Positions 42,551 to 51,055 of a stretch of DNA of 64,000 nucleotides are shown piece after piece (the stretch's first letter is position 1; every line of letters begins with the position of its first letter). Position numbers and translations under genes: made by a program. The notes beneath the pieces are model-generated. The model saw only the letters and a list, made by a program, of their open reading frames with translations, did not search any database and was not told the origin of the DNA. The DNA lies in NCBI RefSeq assembly GCF_000428885.1, contig NZ_AUAU01000005.1, positions 1 through 64,000 on the forward strand, in the 5' to 3' direction. The DNA comes from Geothrix fermentans DSM 14018. GTDB taxonomy: Bacteria; Acidobacteriota; Holophagae; Holophagales; Holophagaceae.

Positions 42551-42919
42551 ATGCCCCACTGCATCCTCGAGACCTCGGACAACCTGCTGGACGCCCCGGA
42601 CTGGGAGGCCCTGCTGGAGAAGCTCCACGGAACGCTGGTGGCCACGGGCCTCTTCAAGGAGGAGGACCTGAAGAGCCGCGTCATCCTGCACCGGACCTTC
42701 CGCGTGGCGGACGGCGCCCCCGACCGGGCCTTCGTCACCCTGGACCTGCAGATCATGGAGGGCCGCGAGGACGAGGTGAAGGCCCAGCTCAGCGAAGCCC
42801 TGATGGCCGTCCTGGCTGGAGCCTTCCCACGCACCACCACGGCCATGCGCCTGAACCTCACCGTGCAGGTGAGCGAGCTGCACCGCGCCAGCTACCGGCG
42901 GCAGACCAGCACCCCCTAG
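42551..42919 (+). CDS. 5-carboxymethyl-2-hydroxymuconate isomerase-family protein
   Basis: A 122-aa tautomerase-superfamily protein beginning MPHCILETSDNL, matching the CHMI N-terminus, where Pro after Met removal is the catalytic base. Length (~120-125 aa) agrees. CHMI acts in homoprotocatechuate breakdown, but no other genes of that pathway are present, so the real substrate may differ. Confidence 0.75.
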   Translation: MPHCILETSDNLLDAPDWEALLEKLHGTLVATGLFKEEDLKSRVILHRTFRVADGAPDRAFVTLDLQIMEGREDEVKAQLSEALMAVLAGAFPRTTTAMRLNLTVQVSELHRASYRRQTSTP

Positions 42920-42926
42920 GAGGCCC

Positions 42927-43130
42927 ATGGCCGAGCCCATCACCCCCCGCCAGAAGCTGCTGCTGCAGCTGGTGGCCAAGCATCCGGACGTGGCCCGGGA
43001 CCACCTGCTGAAGGCCGGTGCCGCGGAAGCCGACCTGGCCTACCTCGAGCGCCACGACCTCATCCGCGAAGGCGCCATCGGCCACTACCGCGTGTCCCAC
43101 ATGGGGCAGCAAGTGCTGAAGCGGATGTAG
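42927..43130 (+). CDS. Small winged-helix-like protein
   Basis: A 67-aa protein of three helices and a short beta end (TPRQKLLLQLVAKHPDVAR then LERHDLIREGAIGHYRVSH), like a minimal winged-helix DNA-binding domain. AGGAGG precedes the ATG, and it lies 7 nt after the isomerase gene and 17 nt before the RidA gene. Function unknown. Confidence 0.6.
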   Translation: MAEPITPRQKLLLQLVAKHPDVARDHLLKAGAAEADLAYLERHDLIREGAIGHYRVSHMGQQVLKRM

Positions 43131-43147
43131 CCCCCCACGGAGACCCC

Positions 43148-43528
43148 ATGACCCGCCTTCCCGTCGCCGCCCCCGGTTCGCCGGCGCCCATCGGGCCCTA
43201 TTCCCGCGCCGTGTGGGCGGGCGACCTGCTCTACCTCTCGGGCCAGACCCCCATCGACCCCGCCACCGGCCGCCTGGTGCCCGGCGACATCACGGTCCAG
43301 ACCCACCGGGCCTTCGACAATCTCGAGGCCGTGCTGGGGGATGCCGGACTGGCGATGGACCAGGTCATCAAGGTCAACGTCTACCTCACGACCATGGCCC
43401 ACTTCCAGGCCATGAACGCCGCCTACGAAGCCCGGTTCCACGCGCCCTACCCCGCCCGCACCACCGTCGCCGTGGCGGAACTGCCCCTGGGGGCCTCCGT
43501 GGAGATCGAGCTCGTGGCGAAACGCTGA
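43148..43528 (+). CDS. RidA-family deaminase
   Basis: A 126-aa RidA/YjgF protein with PAPIGPYSRAVWAGDLLYLSG, GDITVQTHRAFDNLEAVL and the active-site Arg in YPARTTVAVAELP. RidA hydrolyses reactive enamine/imine intermediates made by PLP enzymes. It is in a tight same-strand run with the small winged-helix gene. Confidence 0.92.
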   Translation: MTRLPVAAPGSPAPIGPYSRAVWAGDLLYLSGQTPIDPATGRLVPGDITVQTHRAFDNLEAVLGDAGLAMDQVIKVNVYLTTMAHFQAMNAAYEARFHAPYPARTTVAVAELPLGASVEIELVAKR

Positions 43529-43577
43529 CACCTCGCGCCGTTCCAGCGCGAGAATGCCCTCCCACCCCGGAGCCGAC

Positions 43578-45110
43578 ATGACCCCGCTCACCCGCGCCGA
43601 AGCCACCCGCTACGAGGAGACCAGCCGCCACGCCGATGTGATGGCCTTCATCGCCGCCCTTCAGGCCAAAGGCGACCGGCGGCTGCACGTGACCAGCTTC
43701 GGCGCGAGCCCCCAGGGCCGGGAGCTGCCCCTGCTGGTGCTCTCCGCCCGCGGCGCGAAGACGCCCGAGGAGGCCCGGGCCCTGGACCTGCCGGTGGTGC
43801 TGGTCATCAGCGGCATCCACGCCGGCGAGGTGGAGGGCAAGGAGGGCTGCCTCATGCTCGTGCGCGACCTGCTGGACGGCAGGCCGGGCCTGGACGCGGG
43901 CCAGATCCTGGAGAGCCTCACGCTGGTGGTGGCGCCCCTCTTCAACCCGGACGGCAACGACGCCATCGACCCCGGCAACCGGAAGCTCCACCTGCCCAAG
44001 CTCACGGGCCAGCTGGGCCCGGACAGCGGCGTGGGCACCCGCGTGAACGCCGCCAAGATCAACCTGAACCGCGACTACCTGAAATACGAAGGCGCCGAGA
44101 TGCGCCTGCTGCAGACCCGCGTGTGCCAGCCCTGGGCGGCGGACCTCACCATCGACAACCACGCCACCAACGGCTCGGTGCACCGCTTCTCCATGACCTA
44201 CGACATCCCCCACACCGTGGAGAGCGGCCGGGGCGAGCCCATCGAGTACATGCGGAACCGCCTGCTGCCGCCGGTCACCGCGGCCCTGAAGCGCAACCAC
44301 GGCCTGGACGCGGGCTGGTACGGCAACTTCGTGGAGGACGAGCGGGCCCTGGACGCGGACCGCGACGCCGAGCCCGGCGCGCCCGTGCGCGAAGGGTGGA
44401 TGACCTATCCGCACCACCCCCGCTTCGGCAGCAACTACCGGGGCCTCACCAGCCGCATGGACCTGCTGCTGGAGTGCTACTCCTACATCACCTTCGAGGA
44501 GCGCGTCCGCACGGCCTACGCCTTCATGCTGGAGACGCTCAAGTACGTGGCCGCCCACAAGGACGAGGTGGTGCAGACCGTGGCGGAGAGCCGCACGCCC
44601 CGGAGCCGCATCGCCGTGCGCTACGACCTGAAGGCCTTCGAGCGGCCCGTGGAGATCCTCACCCGCACGCCCCGCACCCTGGAGGGCGCGCCCTCCTCTG
44701 TGACCCTCCCGCACCTGGGCCGCTTCGTGGGCAGCCTGGTGGTGGACCGCCCCGCGGCCTACCTGGTGCCGCCTTCCGTGGCGGCCCACCTGCGCCTGCA
44801 CGGGCTGGGCACGCAGGAGGCCCTGGGCACCTTCGAGGCGGAGGTGCCCGTGGTGGAGGCCCTGGAAACCGAGGGCGGACGGGCCATCCTGGAGGCCGCC
44901 GCCGTGGGCGAGCTGAGCGTGTCCTGGCGGCGCGGGCCCCGGAAGGCCCCCGCCGGCTGGTCCCTGGTGCCCACGGACCAGCCCCTGGGCGCCATCGCCG
45001 CCTACCTCTGCGAGGCGGAGAGCGACGACGGCGCCGTGGAGAACGGCCTCCTGCCCGCCCCCGCCCTGGGCGAGGAACTGGCTCTCTGGCGCGTGCCGGA
45101 CCTGGGCTGA
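43578..45110 (+). CDS. M14-family zinc carboxypeptidase
   Basis: A 510-aa M14 peptidase domain protein. ISGIHAGEVEGKEG carries the HxxE zinc ligands, IDNHATNGSV the third ligand His, and LLECYSYITFEER the likely catalytic Glu. No signal peptide is visible, which is unusual for this group if it is secreted; it may act in the cytoplasm on peptides or cell-wall fragments. The C-terminal ~150 residues are beta-rich. GGAG precedes the ATG at 43578. Confidence 0.85.
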   Translation: MTPLTRAEATRYEETSRHADVMAFIAALQAKGDRRLHVTSFGASPQGRELPLLVLSARGAKTPEEARALDLPVVLVISGIHAGEVEGKEGCLMLVRDLLDGRPGLDAGQILESLTLVVAPLFNPDGNDAIDPGNRKLHLPKLTGQLGPDSGVGTRVNAAKINLNRDYLKYEGAEMRLLQTRVCQPWAADLTIDNHATNGSVHRFSMTYDIPHTVESGRGEPIEYMRNRLLPPVTAALKRNHGLDAGWYGNFVEDERALDADRDAEPGAPVREGWMTYPHHPRFGSNYRGLTSRMDLLLECYSYITFEERVRTAYAFMLETLKYVAAHKDEVVQTVAESRTPRSRIAVRYDLKAFERPVEILTRTPRTLEGAPSSVTLPHLGRFVGSLVVDRPAAYLVPPSVAAHLRLHGLGTQEALGTFEAEVPVVEALETEGGRAILEAAAVGELSVSWRRGPRKAPAGWSLVPTDQPLGAIAAYLCEAESDDGAVENGLLPAPALGEELALWRVPDLG

Positions 45111-45231
45111 GGCACCAGCGGAGATTTTTCAAAAAAAGGTCCGGGGCATGTCGATTCCCGCCCGCCCCGTTCGACGCATGGGTAGAGCGAGGGCTCCGAA
45201 GGCCGGATGCCCGCTCGAAGGAGGCACCCCC

Positions 45232-45657
45232 ATGCGCGTCATGATCCTCATCAAGGCCACCCGGGACACCGAAGCCGGCGTCCTTCCCGACGAGAAGCTG
45301 CTGGCCGACATGGGCCGCTACAACGACGAGCTGGTCAAGGCCGGCATCATGCTCGCGGGGGAGGGCCTGCATCCCAGCTCCAGGGCCGTGCGCGTCCGCT
45401 TCTCCGGGGCGCAGCGCACCGTCATCGACGGGCCCTTCGCCGAGACGAAGGAGCTGGTCGCCGGGTTCTGGCTCTGGCAGGTGCGCTCCATGGACGAGGC
45501 CATCGAGTGGATCAAGCGCTGCCCCAACCCCACGGGCGCGGAATCCGAGATCGAGATCCGGCGGGTCTTCGAGGCCGAGGACTTCGGCGAGGCGTTCACG
45601 CCCGAGCTGCGGGAGCAGGAGGACCGCCTGCGCGCCGAGATCGCCCGCCACGCCTAG
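45232..45657 (+). CDS. YCII/DGPF-domain protein
   Basis: A 141-aa YCII-related protein with the DGPFAETKE motif that names the DGPF group. Such proteins are encoded beside ECF42-type sigma factors and are believed to act in their response, with unknown chemistry. AGGAGG precedes the ATG. It opens a same-strand cluster: DGPF, VOC, sigma, DGPF. Confidence 0.85.
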   Translation: MRVMILIKATRDTEAGVLPDEKLLADMGRYNDELVKAGIMLAGEGLHPSSRAVRVRFSGAQRTVIDGPFAETKELVAGFWLWQVRSMDEAIEWIKRCPNPTGAESEIEIRRVFEAEDFGEAFTPELREQEDRLRAEIARHA

Positions 45658-45699
45658 ACCTTCCTTCCACCCGGCAGGACCACCCAAGGAGCGACCCCC

Positions 45700-46119
45700 A
45701 TGTCCAAGATGATCTTCGTGAACCTCCCCGTCACCGACCTCAAGACGTCGATGGCGTTCTACGCGGCCCTGGGCTTCACCAACAACCCCGCGTTCACGGA
45801 CGAGACGGCGGCCTGCATGGTCTGGAGCGAGGCCATCTACGTGATGCTCCTGACCCATGCCAAGTGGCGCACGTTCACGACGCGGGAGATCCCCCCGCCC
45901 ACCTCCAGCGAGGTGTCGCTCGCCCTCTCGTGCGAGAACCGCGAGGCGGTCGACGCGATGAACGCCGCCGCCGCCGCGAATGGGGGCGTGGCCGACATCA
46001 ACCCCGTCCAGGACCTCGGCTTCATGTACGGCCGCGACCTGACCGATCCCGACGGACACGTCTGGGGGCCGTTCTGGATGGATCCAGCGGCCATGCCCCC
46101 CGGCCATCAACCAAGTTGA
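45700..46119 (+). CDS. Glyoxalase/VOC-fold protein
   Basis: A 139-aa VOC domain: FVNLPVTDLKTSMAFYAALGF at the N-terminus and DPDGHVWGPFWMD at the end, the layout of small glyoxalase/bleomycin-resistance-like proteins often found with ECF sigma factors and DGPF proteins. Substrate unknown. AAGGAG precedes the ATG. Confidence 0.85.
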   Translation: MSKMIFVNLPVTDLKTSMAFYAALGFTNNPAFTDETAACMVWSEAIYVMLLTHAKWRTFTTREIPPPTSSEVSLALSCENREAVDAMNAAAAANGGVADINPVQDLGFMYGRDLTDPDGHVWGPFWMDPAAMPPGHQPS

Positions 46120-46182
46120 GCCTTCGCCCGCGCGCGGGCCTCGGAGGTTGCGGCCCGCGGGCGGACCTGCTCTGATTTCCAT

Positions 46183-47445
46183 GTGACGACATCCGACACC
46201 CATCGGGCCATCGACACCGTCTGGCGCATGGAATCCGCCCGGCTCATCGCCGGCCTCACCCGGCTCGTGCGCGACATCGGCCTCGCCGAGGAGCTGGCCC
46301 AGGACGCCCTGGTCGCCGCGCTCGAGCAATGGCCCGGCTCCGGGGTTCCCGATCGTCCCGGCGCCTGGCTCATGGCCGCCGCCAAGCGCCGCGCCATCGA
46401 CCGCCTGCGCCGCCTCAAGCTGATGGAGCGCAAGCACGAGGAGCTGGGCCGCGAGCTGCAGGCTCTGCAGGAGGCTGCCGTGGACTTCGAGGCCGGGCTC
46501 GACGATCCCATCGGCGACGACCTGCTGCGGCTCATCTTCATCTCCTGCCATCCCCTGCTCTCTCCCGAGGCCCGCGCGGCCCTCACCCTGCGCCTGCTCG
46601 GCGGGCTGACGACCGGGGAGATCGCGCGGGCCTTCCTCTGTGCGGAGCCCACCATCGCCCAGCGCATCGTGCGGGCCAAGCGCGCCCTGGCCGAGGCGCG
46701 GGTGCCCTTCGAGGTGCCCCGCGGCGCAGACCTTTCCGTCCGCCTCGGCTCCGTGCTGGAGGTGATCTACCTCATCTTCAACGAGGGCTATTCGGCCACC
46801 GCCGGCGAGGACCTGATCCGGCCCGCCCTCTGCGACGAGGCCCTGCGCCTGGGCCGCATCCTCGCCGAACTCGCCCCCAGGGAAGCCGAGGTCCACGGCC
46901 TCGTCGCGCTCATGGAACTCCAGGCCTCGCGCCTGCCCGCCCGGGTGGGGCCGTCCGGGGATCCCATCCTGCTGCCCGACCAGAACCGCGGGAAGTGGGA
47001 CCAGCTCCTCATCCGCCGGGGCCTCGCCGCCCTCGACCGGGCCAGCCAGTTGGGCGGCGCGCCCGGGCCCTATGTCCTGCAGGCGGCCATCGCCAGCTGC
47101 CATGCCCTCGCCCGCACCGCCGCAGACACGGACTGGGCGCGCATCGCGGCCCTCTACGACGCCCTCGCCCTCGCCAGTCCCTCCCTGGTGGTGGAGCTCA
47201 ACCGCGCCGTGGCCCTCGGCATGGCCTACGGCCCCGCGGCGGGGCTCGAGGCCGTGGAGGCGCTGGTGGCGGAGCCCTCCCTCAAGGACTACCACCTCCT
47301 CCCGAGCGTGCACGGCGACCTTCTGGCCAAGGTCGGCCGCCGCGAGGAAGCGCGGGCCGCCTTCGAGAAGGCCGCGGCGCTCACGGGGAACGCCCGGGAG
47401 CGCGACTTCCTGCTCCAGCGGGCCGCCGCCTGCCACGGCGCCTGA
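46183..47445 (+). CDS. ECF sigma factor with C-terminal extension (ECF42-like)
   Basis: A 420-aa sigma factor, far longer than ordinary ECF proteins. The N-terminal ~180 residues hold region 2 (AEELAQDALVAALEQWPGSG) and region 4 (LTTGEIARAFLCAEPTIAQR). The C-terminal ~230 residues (VIYLIFNEGYSATAGEDL and on to a TPR-like end) match the extension of ECF42 factors, which replaces a separate anti-sigma. The start is GTG at 46183. The flanking DGPF and VOC genes are the usual targets of this group. Confidence 0.9.
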   Translation: MTTSDTHRAIDTVWRMESARLIAGLTRLVRDIGLAEELAQDALVAALEQWPGSGVPDRPGAWLMAAAKRRAIDRLRRLKLMERKHEELGRELQALQEAAVDFEAGLDDPIGDDLLRLIFISCHPLLSPEARAALTLRLLGGLTTGEIARAFLCAEPTIAQRIVRAKRALAEARVPFEVPRGADLSVRLGSVLEVIYLIFNEGYSATAGEDLIRPALCDEALRLGRILAELAPREAEVHGLVALMELQASRLPARVGPSGDPILLPDQNRGKWDQLLIRRGLAALDRASQLGGAPGPYVLQAAIASCHALARTAADTDWARIAALYDALALASPSLVVELNRAVALGMAYGPAAGLEAVEALVAEPSLKDYHLLPSVHGDLLAKVGRREEARAAFEKAAALTGNARERDFLLQRAAACHGA

Positions 47446-47486
47446 AGGGGTCAGACCCCCGGAATGAATCTCTCCAGGAGTGCACC

Positions 47487-47846
47487 ATGCCCTACGTGCT
47501 GTTGATCATGGAACCCCGCGGGCAGCGCGCCGAGCGCGGGGAGGCGGCGGGACGCGCCGTCTACGAGCGGATGGTGCGCTTCGCGGAGGATCTCCAGGCG
47601 CGGGGCCTGCTCGTGTCCACCAGCTCGCTCCGGCCGGACCACGAAGGCGTCCGCGTGGAGGTGCGGGAGGGCAGGGCCTCACTGCTTGACGGCCCCTTCG
47701 CGGAATCCAAGGAGATGGTTCGCGGCTTCTTCCACCTCACCTGCGCCACGCGGGAGGAGGCGGTGGCCATCGCCCGGGCCTGCCCGGCGGCCGAGTGGGC
47801 CACCATCGAGGTGCGCGAGACCGGCCCCTGCTTCGAAGGCGCCTGA
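47487..47846 (+). CDS. YCII/DGPF-domain protein
   Basis: A 119-aa second YCII-type protein with DGPFAESKEMVRGF. It lies 41 nt after the sigma gene with CAGGAG before the ATG. Sequence differs clearly from the DGPF protein at 45232, so the pair is not a recent duplication. Probably part of the sigma response. Confidence 0.85.
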   Translation: MPYVLLIMEPRGQRAERGEAAGRAVYERMVRFAEDLQARGLLVSTSSLRPDHEGVRVEVREGRASLLDGPFAESKEMVRGFFHLTCATREEAVAIARACPAAEWATIEVRETGPCFEGA

Positions 47847-47951
47847 GGGCCCGGCCGCGGGGCATTCGCCGGCCCGGGCCCGCCGTTCGCCGGTTCCCTC
47901 CCCGGCAATGCGGAAGCGACCCTAGATTTGAGGGTGCGCCTTGGAGATCCC

Positions 47952-48596
47952 ATGCCCCCGCAGCCCCCTCCCCATCCCGGCTTCTTCGAGGTCCTGGCCA
48001 CGCGCCAGGCCTACACGACGCTGCTCTACCTGCTGCTCTCCCTGGTCACGGGCATCCTGGCCTTCACCTATGCCGTGACCGGACTGTCCCTGAGCCTGGG
48101 CCTGGCCATCCTCATCATCGGCCTGCCGATCGCCCTGGCCTTCCTGCTCGGCACGCGGGCCCTCTCCGCGGCGGAGCTGGGCCTGCTGCGGCTGCTGCTG
48201 GGCGCCGAGGAGATCCGCATCCCGGCCATCCTCCCCGCCGGAAGCTGGGGCGCCCGCCTGAAGGGCCTGATCGCGGATCCGCGCACCTGGAGCAGCCTGC
48301 TCTACTTCGTGCTCCTCCTCCCCCTGGGCGTCCTCTACTTCACGCTGATGGTCACCCTCCTCACCCTCTCCGTGAGCCTGCTGGCCGTGCCCGTGCTGCG
48401 CCTGCTCCACCTGGGGGCCAGCTTCACCGGGGATGTGGCCGGGATCGCCTGGATCACCTCGAACCCGGGCCTCGCGGTGGTCCTCTGCGGCCTGGCGGGT
48501 CTCGCCCTGGCCCCCCTCACCCTCCACCTGGCCCTGCTGCTGGGCCGCTTCCAGGTCTGGCTGGCCGGCCACCTGCTGCTGAAGGAGACCGCATGA
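47952..48596 (+). CDS. Multi-pass membrane protein (sensor-domain type)
   Basis: A 214-aa protein with four to five hydrophobic helices (YTTLLYLLLSLVTGILAF, LAILIIGLPIALAFLLG and others), resembling the putative sensor domain found in membrane kinases and stand-alone proteins of Actinobacteria and others. TTGGAG precedes the ATG. It overlaps the DUF4342 gene by 4 nt (ATGA), so they are co-translated. Confidence 0.65.
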   Translation: MPPQPPPHPGFFEVLATRQAYTTLLYLLLSLVTGILAFTYAVTGLSLSLGLAILIIGLPIALAFLLGTRALSAAELGLLRLLLGAEEIRIPAILPAGSWGARLKGLIADPRTWSSLLYFVLLLPLGVLYFTLMVTLLTLSVSLLAVPVLRLLHLGASFTGDVAGIAWITSNPGLAVVLCGLAGLALAPLTLHLALLLGRFQVWLAGHLLLKETA

Positions 48597-48838
48597 GCCC
48601 GCGCACCGAGGAGCTCAAGATCGAAGGCGGCAAGGTCCTCGACACGATCAAGGACCTGATCCACCAGGGCAACATCCGGCGGATCACGCTGAAGAACGAG
48701 GAGGGGAAGACCCTCATCGAGATCCCGCTGACCCTGGGCCTGGTGGGCGCGGCCCTGCTGCCGGTCTTCGCCGCGGTCGGAGCGCTGGCCGCCGTGGCCA
48801 CGCGCCTGGTGATCGCCGTGGAGCGGGTGGAGGACTGA
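48593..48838 (+). CDS. DUF4342-family protein
   Basis: An 81-aa protein: a soluble N-terminus (EGGKVLDTIKDLIHQGNIRR, then ITLKNEEGKTLIEIPLT) and a C-terminal hydrophobic helix (about 49-73). This matches the DUF4342 pattern; function unknown. The ATGA overlap with the membrane gene upstream suggests both proteins act together at the membrane. Confidence 0.75.
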   Translation: MSPRTEELKIEGGKVLDTIKDLIHQGNIRRITLKNEEGKTLIEIPLTLGLVGAALLPVFAAVGALAAVATRLVIAVERVED

Positions 48839-48842
48839 GCGC

Positions 48843-49820
48843 TCAGGCCGCCAGGCGCCGCAGGGCCACGAGGGTGAGGTCGTCCCCGCGGGGGGTCTCG
48901 CCCAGGAACCGCTCCAGGTCCGCCCGGCAGGCGGCCAGCAGGTCGGGGAGGGGCAGGGCGGCGCCCCGGCGCAGGGAGGCGGCGGCCCGGCCGATGCCGA
49001 ACTCCCGGTTCTCGCGGGCGCTCTCCGTCCAGCCGTCTGTATAGAGGAGCAGGGTCTGGCCCCGGCGGAGCCGCAGCTCCCGCTCGGTGTAGACGGAATC
49101 GCAGAAGAGGCCCAGGGGCAGGCCGCCGCCCTCGATGGGCCTCACGCCGCGGCCGTCGGCCAGGAGGGGGCGCGGGTGCCCGGCGTTGGCGATGGAAAGG
49201 CTGCCGTCCGGAGCCAGGCGCAGGGCCGCCAGGGTGGCGTAGGTGACCGATGAGGTGGCCTCCGCGAAGAGCTCGTTGGCCCGCCTGAAGAGGTCCGGGA
49301 GGGACTGCCCGGCCGGCGCCAGGGCCCGGAAGAGGGCGTGGAGGTGGGACTGGAGCAGGGCCGCGGCCACGCCCTTCCCCGACACGTCGCCCAGCACCAG
49401 GTGGAAGGGCTCGCCGGGCGCGGAGGGGATGAGGTCCACGTGGTCGCCCGAGACCACGCCCCGGGGTTCCCAGTGGTAGGCCACTTCCCAGCCCGCCTGG
49501 ACCAGGTGGGCGGGCGGCAGCAGGGCGCGCTGGACCTTCCCGGCGGCCCGGAGGTCCCGTTCCAGGTCCCGGCGCTCGGCCTCGGACAGGCACTCCAGGC
49601 AGACGCGCAGCAGGGGGTCCTCCGCGAGGTTGGCCGGGCTGATGGAATCGCCGCAGACGGCGCAGCGGCCCCAGGTGCCCACCTCGATGGCCCCGATGGC
49701 CGCGTCCACGCGGCGCATGAGGTCCGCCCACCGGTGCTCCTTCCGCCCGGAGGTCAGGCGGGCCAAGTGGTTCCGCCGGGTCACGAGCCGCTCGAGGGTC
49801 CGGGCCTCCAGGGGCGTCAT
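48843..49820 (-). CDS. SpoIIE-type PP2C phosphatase with N-terminal zinc finger
   Basis: A 325-aa protein. An N-terminal DksA/TraR-like region has the C4 zinc finger CAVCGDSISPANL with CLEC (about 50-75). A PP2C domain of the RsbU/SpoIIE type follows: HLVLGDVSGKGVAAALL, SIANAGHPRPLL, LLLYTDGWTESARE and RGDDLTLV. Such phosphatases act on anti-sigma antagonist proteins in partner-switching. The ATG overlaps the DinB-gene stop (ATGA, 49817-49820). The zinc finger may sense or localise; no RsbV/W genes are nearby. Confidence 0.85.
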   Translation of the reverse strand: MTPLEARTLERLVTRRNHLARLTSGRKEHRWADLMRRVDAAIGAIEVGTWGRCAVCGDSISPANLAEDPLLRVCLECLSEAERRDLERDLRAAGKVQRALLPPAHLVQAGWEVAYHWEPRGVVSGDHVDLIPSAPGEPFHLVLGDVSGKGVAAALLQSHLHALFRALAPAGQSLPDLFRRANELFAEATSSVTYATLAALRLAPDGSLSIANAGHPRPLLADGRGVRPIEGGGLPLGLFCDSVYTERELRLRRGQTLLLYTDGWTESARENREFGIGRAAASLRRGAALPLPDLLAACRADLERFLGETPRGDDLTLVALRRLAA

Positions 49821-50329
49821 GGCCGGCTCCCCTGGGCCGCCTCGCCCAGCTGGCGCACCAGGGCCATCTGGCCCGCGTGGTAGGCGGTGTGCTGCAGGAC
49901 GCCCATCAGAAGCCCCCGCACGGTGGTATCGGAACCGGATCGCGCCAGGTCCAGCTGGCTCTCCTCCAGCCGCAGCACCGCGGCCCGCAAGCGGCCGTGG
50001 GACTCCTCCAGGGCCGCGCACAGGGCCTGCCAGGCCTCTTCCGAAGGCAGCTCTGGGGGGCCCCACTGGGCGCCCGCAGCCGGAGCCGGGGAGGGCTCAC
50101 CGAGGATCTGGCGCCGCGCGTCCTCCATCACATGGGCCAGGTGCCCCACGCCCTCGGCGATGGTGTGGGCCGGGCCCTGGGCGCGCGCTCCCGGGCGCCA
50201 CTGGGCCAGGGCCGCGTCCATGCCCGAGAGGAGCTCCATCACCGCGGGCCCGTGCCAGGCGCCTCCCCTGAAAGCCCGCTCCAGCTGATCCGCCAGCCGG
50301 GCGGGGGCGGAGTTCCGGGTCTGAGCCAT
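49817..50329 (-). CDS. DinB-family protein
   Basis: A 170-aa DinB-like four-helix protein with HTIAEGVGHLAHVMEDARRQ and the C-terminal QHTAYHAGQMALVRQL metal motif. It is first in an operon with the SpoIIE-type phosphatase. GGAGG precedes the ATG. The promoter and start lie within or beside two operators shared with the divergent CGNR regulator gene, so it is probably regulated by that protein. Confidence 0.8.
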   Translation of the reverse strand: MAQTRNSAPARLADQLERAFRGGAWHGPAVMELLSGMDAALAQWRPGARAQGPAHTIAEGVGHLAHVMEDARRQILGEPSPAPAAGAQWGPPELPSEEAWQALCAALEESHGRLRAAVLRLEESQLDLARSGSDTTVRGLLMGVLQHTAYHAGQMALVRQLGEAAQGSRP

Positions 50330-50332
50330 ATC

Positions 50333-50360
50333 TAACCTCCATGATACTTGATTCAGGTTA
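50333..50360. promoter_or_regulatory. Operator 1, TAACCT-N16-AGGTTA
   Basis: TAACCT (50333-50338) and AGGTTA (50355-50360) with 16 bp between. It covers the leader and -10 region of the minus-strand DinB operon. Same spacing as operators 2 and 3. Confidence 0.7.
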
Positions 50361-50387
50361 GTATGGAGTACATCTTTAACCTGTCAA
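50358..50387 (-). promoter_or_regulatory. Promoter of the DinB-phosphatase operon
   Basis: Minus strand TTGACA (50387-50382), 18-bp spacer, TACTAA (50363-50358), then GGAGG and the ATG at 50329. The -35 lies in operator 2 and the -10 in operator 1. Confidence 0.6.
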
Positions 50388-50404
50388 CCGATCATGGCGG
50401 GTTA
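50377..50404. promoter_or_regulatory. Operator 2, TAACCT-N16-GGGTTA
   Basis: TAACCT (50377-50382) and GGGTTA (50399-50404), 16 bp apart. It overlaps CTGTCA and TAGAAT, the likely -35 and -10 of the CGNR gene; TAGAAT lies 5 nt before its ATG. Confidence 0.7.
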
Positions 50405-50413
50405 GAATTCCCC

Positions 50414-51055
50414 ATGGACCCCCTTTCCCCCTCCCCAGGCCCCTTCGAACTCTCGGGAGGGGATCTCTGCCTCGATTTCGTGAACACCTGGGGGGACCGA
50501 GGCCGGCCGGACACGGACGGCCTGGATTCCTACGGAGCCCTTCTGGCCTTCGCACGCCAGGCGGGCCTGCTCGATCCGGGCACCCTGGAAGCCCTGGCCG
50601 CCCAGACGGGAACCCCGGCCGCCGAGGCCGTCCTGCGGACGGCGCGGGGGCTGCGGGAGGCCCTGTACGGCCTCTTCTCGGCCCGGATCCAGGGACGGGA
50701 GGTCCCTCCGCGGGACCTGGCCCGCCTGAATCAGGTGCTCCGGGAGGCCCTCTCCCACCTGGGCCTGGAGGGCCCTGGGGCATCTGCCTGGCAGTGGCTC
50801 GAGGGGGAGCGCCACCCGGGCTCCCCCCTCTGGCCCATCGCCCGGGCCGCGGCGGAACTGCTGACCCGCGAGCCTCCGGTCCCCATCCGGGAATGCGAAG
50901 GCTCCCAGTGCACCTGGCTCTTCCTGGACCTCAGCCGGGGCCGTTCCCGCCGGTGGTGCTCCATGACCAGCTGCGGCAACCGCGAGAAGGCCCGGCGCCA
51001 CTACCACCGGGTCCGGAAGGCGGCCCGGGGCGGGACCGCCCGCGGGGCCTCCTAG
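50414..51055 (+). CDS. CGNR zinc-finger transcription regulator
   Basis: A 213-aa ABATE-domain protein with N-terminal GGDLCLDFVNTW and a C-terminal CGNR zinc finger (ECEGSQCTWLFLD, then RWCSMTSCGNREKARRH). CGNR proteins are putative DNA-binding regulators of the IMPalpha/stress type. The start at 50414 has no ribosome site but TAGAAT sits 5 nt upstream. It is flanked by three matching operators, two in its own promoter region, so autorepression and control of the neighbours is likely. Confidence 0.88.
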   Translation: MDPLSPSPGPFELSGGDLCLDFVNTWGDRGRPDTDGLDSYGALLAFARQAGLLDPGTLEALAAQTGTPAAEAVLRTARGLREALYGLFSARIQGREVPPRDLARLNQVLREALSHLGLEGPGASAWQWLEGERHPGSPLWPIARAAAELLTREPPVPIRECEGSQCTWLFLDLSRGRSRRWCSMTSCGNREKARRHYHRVRKAARGGTARGAS

